Origin: Sulfurospirillum sp001602955
Lineage (GTDB): Bacteria > Campylobacterota > Campylobacteria > Campylobacterales > Sulfurospirillaceae
Direction of reading: 5' to 3'
DNA: 64,000 nt
Assembly (NCBI GenBank): GCA_001602955.1
Contig: LVAC01000011.1
Span: forward strand, 1-64,000
In this document: positions 58,639-64,000 of the stretch, piece after piece
Numbering within the stretch: the first letter of the stretch is position 1
Layout: every line of letters begins with the position of its first letter
Program-made: the position numbers and the translations under genes
Notes under the pieces: model-generated
Database searches by the model: none
The model's input: only the letters and a program-made list of their open reading frames with translations
What the model was told of the DNA's origin: nothing

Positions 58639-60283
58639 AATGCTTGCCAAAAGCCTTATCTGCTTTGTTTTAGGGCTGTTCCCTTCTTACATGTATGCCC
58701 TCGAGTCAACCTACGAAACCGACGATGCGGCAAAGATCAGCCTTGCGCATCGCGATCCCAATTCGCATTTACATGTCTATATCCCCTCGTTGCCCTATGC
58801 GTATATTATGCGTTTAATCAACGGGACGTTGGTGAGACTGGACGATTCTACACGCGGTTGGGAGTATTTTATTGCCTATAAACATGAGAAACGCGATGAT
58901 TTGACCTATGATTTTTGGCTCAGAGACGACGTGAAGTTTCAAGACGGTACGCCCTTGAATGCCGATGCCGTCGTTGAAAATTTTAACCATTTTCTGCAAG
59001 GTGCTTTTACTTACACAGACATTCACCGCAAACTCAAATCCGTCGAAAAACTAGACGCGTACCGTATTCGCATCCACCTCAATGCCCCTTACGGTATGCT
59101 TTTTCACGATCTCGCACGCATCAATTTTTACACCAAAGAGTATTACCGACACCATCAATGGTCAAAAAGCATCACCGCCGAAAATACCGCTCTTGTAGGG
59201 CCTTTCGGTGCGGGACCGTATATTTTAACGCAAGGGTATGCAACGGGGTTAGCCCAAAGCGATACGGTTGTTTTAAAAGCCAATCCTTACTATTTTGAAA
59301 AATCGCAACCCTATATCCAAACCTTAACGATTCACACGCGTATGCCCATCGATCGCGTGATCGACGCACTAAGCAATAAAGAAGGTCAAATCGACATTGC
59401 CTTTATCCCGCTGAATAAAAAAACCGAGATCGTCAATTCAAAATACGCAAAATTATACACACTTCCTTCGACGACGACACTAAGTTTTCATATGAATCTG
59501 ATGAACCCCCAAACGCCTTTACACGATCTTCGTATACGCCAAGCGCTGAATGAAGCTTTAAACCAAGAAAACCTCGTCAAATTTGCGTACAAAGGCGAAG
59601 GCGTTCCCTCTCCTTTTCCGATCTCGGCGAACATGTACGCCGCCAAAGCACTTTCGAACGCTTACATGTCACACCCGCCCGCGCGAATGAGCGATGAAGA
59701 GATCGCACGCATTTTAAACGGCGTTCATCTCAAAGTCGTCACGCAAGACCGTTTTGTCTCGATCTGTAAAGGGATAGAATACCAACTTAAACGTTTCGGC
59801 GTCACGTTAAGCTACGATATTACGAGCGACGAAAAATACGTTTTCAAACAACTCTTAACCAATCGCGAACATCGGTACAATTGGGACTTGTTATTGTGGG
59901 GAAATGAGGATTGGTACGGGCATCCTTGGTCGAGCCTGTTTACGCTTTATACGCCCAATCAATGGTGTGCTATCGACAAAGACGACACGCTTGATGCATA
60001 TATGCGAACCCTCTTTACGCTCGAAAACAGCGATTCTCGTTTTTTACCCTTGATGGATACTATTTTGAAACATGTGTACGAAAAAGCTTACATGTTAAGC
60101 ATTCCTTCTCCCAATATGGTCGTAGGCATCAATAAAGAAGTCGATTTTACCCCCTCAAGCGTAGCAATTATGCGTCTATGGGAAGCCAAACTCACACCCT
60201 ATCATTGGTCGATTCGCTCGGCACCTCTGCCACAAGAGCGTTTACGTTACCGTTTACCGACAAAGGTCTTACCCGATGAATAA
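58631..60283 (+). CDS. Periplasmic substrate-binding protein (SBP_bac_5 / SgrR-like)
   Basis: A 550-residue periplasmic protein of the oligopeptide-binding (SBP_bac_5) type, with a signal peptide (about 1-23, LICFVLGLFPSYMYA). Family motifs: FWLRDDVKFQDGTPLNADAV, GAGPYILT, and HDLRIRQALNEALNQENLV. No ABC transporter genes are adjacent; it is instead between a response regulator and a kinase, overlapping both. This suggests that it senses a ligand for the kinase, comparable in place to TorT in the TorSTR system, though TorT belongs to another binding-protein family. Start is TTG 58631 or ATG 58640. Confidence 0.85.
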   Translation: MNKMLAKSLICFVLGLFPSYMYALESTYETDDAAKISLAHRDPNSHLHVYIPSLPYAYIMRLINGTLVRLDDSTRGWEYFIAYKHEKRDDLTYDFWLRDDVKFQDGTPLNADAVVENFNHFLQGAFTYTDIHRKLKSVEKLDAYRIRIHLNAPYGMLFHDLARINFYTKEYYRHHQWSKSITAENTALVGPFGAGPYILTQGYATGLAQSDTVVLKANPYYFEKSQPYIQTLTIHTRMPIDRVIDALSNKEGQIDIAFIPLNKKTEIVNSKYAKLYTLPSTTTLSFHMNLMNPQTPLHDLRIRQALNEALNQENLVKFAYKGEGVPSPFPISANMYAAKALSNAYMSHPPARMSDEEIARILNGVHLKVVTQDRFVSICKGIEYQLKRFGVTLSYDITSDEKYVFKQLLTNREHRYNWDLLLWGNEDWYGHPWSSLFTLYTPNQWCAIDKDDTLDAYMRTLFTLENSDSRFLPLMDTILKHVYEKAYMLSIPSPNMVVGINKEVDFTPSSVAIMRLWEAKLTPYHWSIRSAPLPQERLRYRLPTKVLPDE

Positions 60284-61939
60284 CCTCAGCATCCGCACCA
60301 AATTTCTCATTTTGGGCATTATCGCCTTTGTGTCGCTTTTATCGCTGGCACTTCTTTCGATGAACATTAATCAACGCGGCTTTGCCAACCTTCATCACGT
60401 CTTTACCGACTTCAAAAAAGTTCAAAATCTGCAAAGCAACTACATCGAACCGCTTTTTATGTTACGCGAAACGATGCTAACCATGGTCATGTCGCCCAAC
60501 GACGACTATAAAAAGCGTGCGGATCAAAAGCTCATGCCCATTTTTAACAAGCTTGAAACGATGATCGAACAAGCTCCCGATCCGATAGCCGAACAATGGA
60601 TTCGTTACAAAGAACTTTTGCTCACGACGCGCTCTTACGCCCTGCAAAGCTTTGACGAGGGCTCGTTTATGAATGCCGTTTCAGCGGAAAGAGACGCTTT
60701 TTACACGCTGATCGATTCATTGAAAGCCTTGCAAGAAGATCGTTTGGAAGCTTCGCAATCGACCTTTTCCAATGCCGAGAAGAACGTGATTCAAAGCCAT
60801 TATTATTTGATTGCGGGGTTCTTTTTAATTGCTGTTATTAGCTTTTTATTTGATTCTGTTATCGTCAAACAAATCGTCGAGTCGATCGAAAAAGTTCAAC
60901 ACGGACTGCAACAGTTTTTTAGCTATTTGAAAAATCCCGCCAAAACGGACGAGCAGGTTTTTATCACGCTCGATCATAACGACGAACTCGGAAAAATGGC
61001 GCAAACGATCAACCAACATGTCGCAAGCGTGCAAGAGAGGCTCAATCAAGATCGATTGTTAATTCAAGAAGCGACGCAAACGGTAAATCATCTCAAAGAG
61101 GGGAAATTCGGTCAGCGATTGAGTTTAAGTTCCAACTACCACGAACTCAACGCGCTTAAAGACGTCATGAACGAAATGATGGACAGTTTGGAGCAAAAAA
61201 TTCAAGAAGAGATCAAACAACGAAGCGATCAAGAAAAGCTTTTAGTCCAACAATCCAAACTTGCCGCGATGGGCAATATGCTCGGCAATATCGCCCACCA
61301 ATGGCGTCAGCCCATCAGCGAAATCAACGCTATTTTGATGGAAGTCGAAGCGATCGCGCGTTACGACACGTTAAGCCAAGAAAAGCTTCTTACATACATC
61401 CATACCTGTTGCGACGTTACTGAACACATGTCCAATACGATTTACGATTTTCAAAACTTCTTTCAACCATCCAAAAACAAAGAAAGTTTTAGCGTCATGG
61501 AAGCATGCAATAACGCCATCTCTATCATCAATGCTTCGCTCAAATACCATAACATCACGCTCAGCTACGATTATGCCGCCAAAGACAGTTTGATTATCGG
61601 CTATCCCAACGAGTTTGCCCATGCCGTTTTAAATATTTTATCCAACGCAAAAGATGTCTTAATCGAACGCCACGTTTTAGAGCCGTCCATTCGTATCAAC
61701 ATTAAAACGGGTAAGCACTTTACGATCATCCGTATCGAAGACAACGGCGGGGCATTGCACCTGAAAATATCGATCGTATTTTTGAGCCCTATTTTACGAC
61801 CAAACACGCCAAACAAGGCACGGGCATCGGGCTTTATATGACCAAAGCGATTATCGAAAACAACATGCAAGGCTACGTCAACGTCGAAAATACCGATCAA
61901 GGAGCACTCTTTTCGATCAAACTGCATTTACCGCTCTAA
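60276..61939 (+). pseudogene. Sensor histidine kinase, interrupted by one-base frameshift in the ATPase domain
   Basis: Membrane kinase of about 554 residues if restored: helix 1 about 10-30, periplasmic helical bundle (about 31-175), helix 2 about 176-197, HAMP-like linker, coiled coil, and phospho-acceptor His in NIAHQWRQPISE. The frame ends at 61841, but a shift in a G4 run at 61749-61752 rejoins IEDNGG with GIAPENIDRIFEP and GTGIGLYMTKAII, ending in TAA at 61939. One missing G explains it. Without it the G2 box is lost. The start overlaps the SBP gene by eight bases. Confidence 0.85.
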
Positions 61940-61943
61940 ACGC

Positions 61944-61965
61944 CGTTTTTTCGCCATTTTTTTTC
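61944..61965 (+). promoter_or_regulatory. 11-bp direct-repeat box upstream of the cytochrome/torA operon
   Basis: CGTTTTTTCGC followed by CATTTTTTTTC, matching the boxes at 56401 and 57870. A TATACT -10-like element is at 61990-61995, so the box abuts the -35 region. Confidence 0.6.
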
Positions 61966-62038
61966 CATCAAATCCCCTTTTTTATCGCTTATACTCCTTC
62001 TTAGATTTCAAATATTTTAGTTACTACGGAGGTATTGT

Positions 62039-62605
62039 ATGTGGAAACAAATCGCGGGTATCGCCTTGGCGTCAAGCGCGCTTTTTTCGAACGACGTCGT
62101 CTATTTCGTTAAAGAAAAGCCCGTTTATTTAGACGCGACATCCGGAAAAGTCGTGGGGAAACTCCTTCCTACTAATGCGGTCGAAATTCTTTCGCAAGAG
62201 GGCGATCGGATCAAATTTAAAATTACCGGGTATCAAAACAAAACCGCGCCCAACGTGATTTATTTTACCGACAAAGCGCGTATCTTCTCTTTAGCCTTTG
62301 CCAAAAATATCACGCCGATAACGCAAATCGTGGAAAGCAAAGACCAATGGAATATCGTTACCACCGAAGCGTACACCACCAAAGGGGATTTTGAAAAAGA
62401 ACTTCAGCCGATGATGGAGAGAGCCGCTAAACTCTACTCGGATAACTGCTCCATGTGCCATACGCTCAATGCCGTCGATCACTTTACCGCCAATCAATGG
62501 CCATCCACGTTTCGCTCAATGCTAGATCGAACGCCGATTCAAAAAGACGATGTGTGGTTAGTAACTCAGTATTTGCAAAAAAATGCCAGCGATATGAAAA
62601 AGTAA
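62039..62605 (+). CDS. Mono-haem cytochrome c (TorC-like electron donor)
   Basis: A 188-residue periplasmic protein: signal peptide (about 1-18), an SH3-like domain (about 19-75), and a C-terminal cytochrome with one CSMCH haem site near residue 138, followed by FTANQWPSTFRSMLDR, which matches the C-terminal domain of TorC/TorY. Large multihaem TorC is reduced here to the module that donates to TorA, as reported for Campylobacter TorA-like systems. It is 12 bases upstream of torA; ACGGAGG precedes its start. Confidence 0.87.
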   Translation: MWKQIAGIALASSALFSNDVVYFVKEKPVYLDATSGKVVGKLLPTNAVEILSQEGDRIKFKITGYQNKTAPNVIYFTDKARIFSLAFAKNITPITQIVESKDQWNIVTTEAYTTKGDFEKELQPMMERAAKLYSDNCSMCHTLNAVDHFTANQWPSTFRSMLDRTPIQKDDVWLVTQYLQKNASDMKK

Positions 62606-62617
62606 GAGGAGAACGTT

Positions 62618-64000
62618 ATGCAAGAAACAATCAATCGAAGAGGATTTTTAAAAATCGGTGCCACATTAGCGTCCGTTCCCGTTTTTTCTCAACTGTCTGG
62701 AACCTATTCGCTTTTTGCCAAAGATGTGAGCGATTTGGTTAAAAACGGCGAAGTCATTACGGGTACGCACTGGGGCGTTTTAAAAGTAACGTTAAAAGAC
62801 GGCAAAGTTGTTGATTCTAAACCGTTTTTCAATACAAGTAAAATTCCAAACTCTCTGCAAGGCAATACCGCTGACATGATCTATAAATCGCGCGTCAAGT
62901 ACCCGATGGTTCGTAAAAGTTACCTTGAAAATCCGGACAATCCAAAACCGGCTCTTAGAGGTAGCGAAGAATTTGTACGCGTCAGTTACGAAGATGCGAT
63001 CAAACTCGTTGCACGCGAACTCAAAAAAACGCGTACCCAAAAAGGACCTGCAAGCGTTTTTGCGGGAAGTTACGGCTGGAAAAGCGTCGGAAACGTTCAT
63101 AACTCCAGAATCTTACTGCATCGTTTTATGAACTTAAGCGGCGGCTTTACGGGAAGTTTAGGTGACTATTCTACGGGTGCAAGCCAAATCATTATGCCTC
63201 ACGTTGTCGGTAGCATCGGCGTTTATGAGCAACAAACCAGCTGGCCGGTCATTTTGGAGCACTCCAAAGTCGTTGTTCTTTGGGGCGTCAATCCTATCAC
63301 GACGCTCAAAATTTCATGGCAAATTGACGATGCTCAAGCTTTTGCTTATCTGGAAAAACTGAAATCCAGCGGTAAGCAACTCATTATCATCGATCCAAGA
63401 CGTTCGGAGACCATTCGCTATTTTGACAAAGCCAGATGGATTGCACCGCTTCCCAATACCGATGTCGCGATGATGCTCGGTATGGCAAACCACCTGTACA
63501 AAAAAGGAAAATACGACAAAGAGTTCCTTGAAACCTACACGGTTGGATTTGACCGCTTTAGCGAATACCTTTTAGGAAAAACCGACGGTATTGACAAAAC
63601 AACGGCATGGGCAAGCGGTATCTGTCGTATCGATGAAAAAACGATCCAAGAACTAGCAGAACTCTTTTATGATAATCGAACGTTTATGATGAGCGGCTGG
63701 GGTATGCAACGCGCGCACCACGGAGAACAACCACACTGGATGATGGTCACCTTAGCCTCAATGCTCGGTCAAATCGGACTTCAAGGCGGCGGTTTTTCAC
63801 TAGGACATCACTACAGTGGAGCCGGTGTACCCACACGTAAAGGGGCAACGATCGGCGGTATCAATGCGGCAAGTTTAGGGTATTTTGACGAAAGCGGTAA
63901 ATTTATAGGTACGAAAAGTAGCGGAAGCGACGCAGCCAGCACCGGAGAGAGTTGGAAACTCAAAGTCTCAGCCTCATCGTTTCCTGTTGCTAGAATCGCC
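62618..64000 (+). CDS. torA: TorA-type molybdoenzyme (TMAO/DMSO reductase), partial
   Basis: A periplasmic molybdopterin reductase, open at the right edge (461 residues visible of about 830). The Tat signal is NRRGFLKIG near residue 6. The Mo ligand Ser is in GDYSTGASQ, and YEQQTSWPVILEH and VVLWGVNPITTLKISW follow, all characteristic of TorA/DorA and not of nitrate or formate enzymes. AGAGGAGAAC precedes the ATG. It is in one operon with the cytochrome. Substrate may be TMAO, DMSO or related N- and S-oxides. Confidence 0.92.
   Translation, partial: MQETINRRGFLKIGATLASVPVFSQLSGTYSLFAKDVSDLVKNGEVITGTHWGVLKVTLKDGKVVDSKPFFNTSKIPNSLQGNTADMIYKSRVKYPMVRKSYLENPDNPKPALRGSEEFVRVSYEDAIKLVARELKKTRTQKGPASVFAGSYGWKSVGNVHNSRILLHRFMNLSGGFTGSLGDYSTGASQIIMPHVVGSIGVYEQQTSWPVILEHSKVVVLWGVNPITTLKISWQIDDAQAFAYLEKLKSSGKQLIIIDPRRSETIRYFDKARWIAPLPNTDVAMMLGMANHLYKKGKYDKEFLETYTVGFDRFSEYLLGKTDGIDKTTAWASGICRIDEKTIQELAELFYDNRTFMMSGWGMQRAHHGEQPHWMMVTLASMLGQIGLQGGGFSLGHHYSGAGVPTRKGATIGGINAASLGYFDESGKFIGTKSSGSDAASTGESWKLKVSASSFPVARIA

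Overview
The window looks like a chromosomal segment of a nitrogen-fixing, anaerobically respiring member of the Campylobacterota, most likely Sulfurospirillum or a close relative. This is inferred from the mix of genes and not from a database match. The pointers are a Mo-nitrogenase operon, a TorA-type reductase with a mono-haem cytochrome partner, an Opr-type porin, a DUF5644/HdrB-like gene pair of the kind seen in this phylum, CZB-type chemoreceptors, many c-di-GMP proteins and moderate G+C (estimated by eye in the low-to-mid 40s %). No tRNA, CRISPR array, insertion sequence or prophage was seen.

Layout. 1-13 kb: signalling genes (HD-GYP, GGDEF, Cache-PAS-GGDEF-EAL, chemoreceptor), including two small XRE regulators each divergent from a c-di-GMP gene and each with a pair of palindromic operators; a TPP-riboswitch-controlled thiamine salvage operon (thiD-cytX-thiM); a ZIP metal transporter, a CPA2 antiporter and the RNase P RNA. 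13-17.5 kb: truD, thiL, the DUF5644/HdrB-like pair and a superoxide reductase. 17.5-22.8 kb: accessory nif genes (SIR2-like protein, a NifA without a DNA-binding domain, NifT, an SDH/FRD-like flavoprotein, an aldo/keto reductase). 22.9-31.7 kb: aminotransferase and SlyD-like genes, a fused LutB-LutA lactate oxidase with LutC, an A+T-richer MntA/HepT toxin-antitoxin patch with a frameshifted hepT, an MFS exporter, an NYN ribonuclease and an HD hydrolase. 31.7-36.4 kb: a group 4 [NiFe]-hydrogenase operon in CooLXUH order with no membrane subunits here, but with a polyferredoxin, its own HypA and a GltD-like flavoprotein. 36.4-40.1 kb: a LysR regulator divergent from an isopropylmalate-isomerase-like pair and a haloacetate-dehalogenase-like hydrolase. 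40.1-46.0 kb: a two-partner secretion locus whose adhesin is broken by a frameshift. 46.3-51.7 kb: a chemoreceptor, a GNAT-nitrilase fusion and a two-component system flanked by two small glycine-rich secreted proteins. 51.7-56.1 kb: nifH, an unidentified small gene, nifD and nifK behind a sigma-54 promoter. 56.4-64 kb: porin, response regulator, periplasmic binding protein, histidine kinase (frameshifted), cytochrome c and torA, which runs off the right edge.

How the parts connect. The nifH promoter has a -24/-12 element but no TGT-N10-ACA activator site that I could find, which fits a NifA lacking its helix-turn-helix. A pair of 11-bp direct repeats occurs upstream of the porin, the response-regulator operon and the cytochrome/torA operon, suggesting these three units form one regulon. 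The 8-mer TTACATGT (either strand) occurs at least 31 times, inside genes and as inverted pairs forming terminators, reminiscent of DNA uptake sequences.

Caution. At least three genes (hepT, the adhesin, the Tor-type kinase), and perhaps the Tor-type response regulator, carry an apparent one-base deletion. This could be genuine decay or phase variation, but also a consensus error of a long-read assembly.
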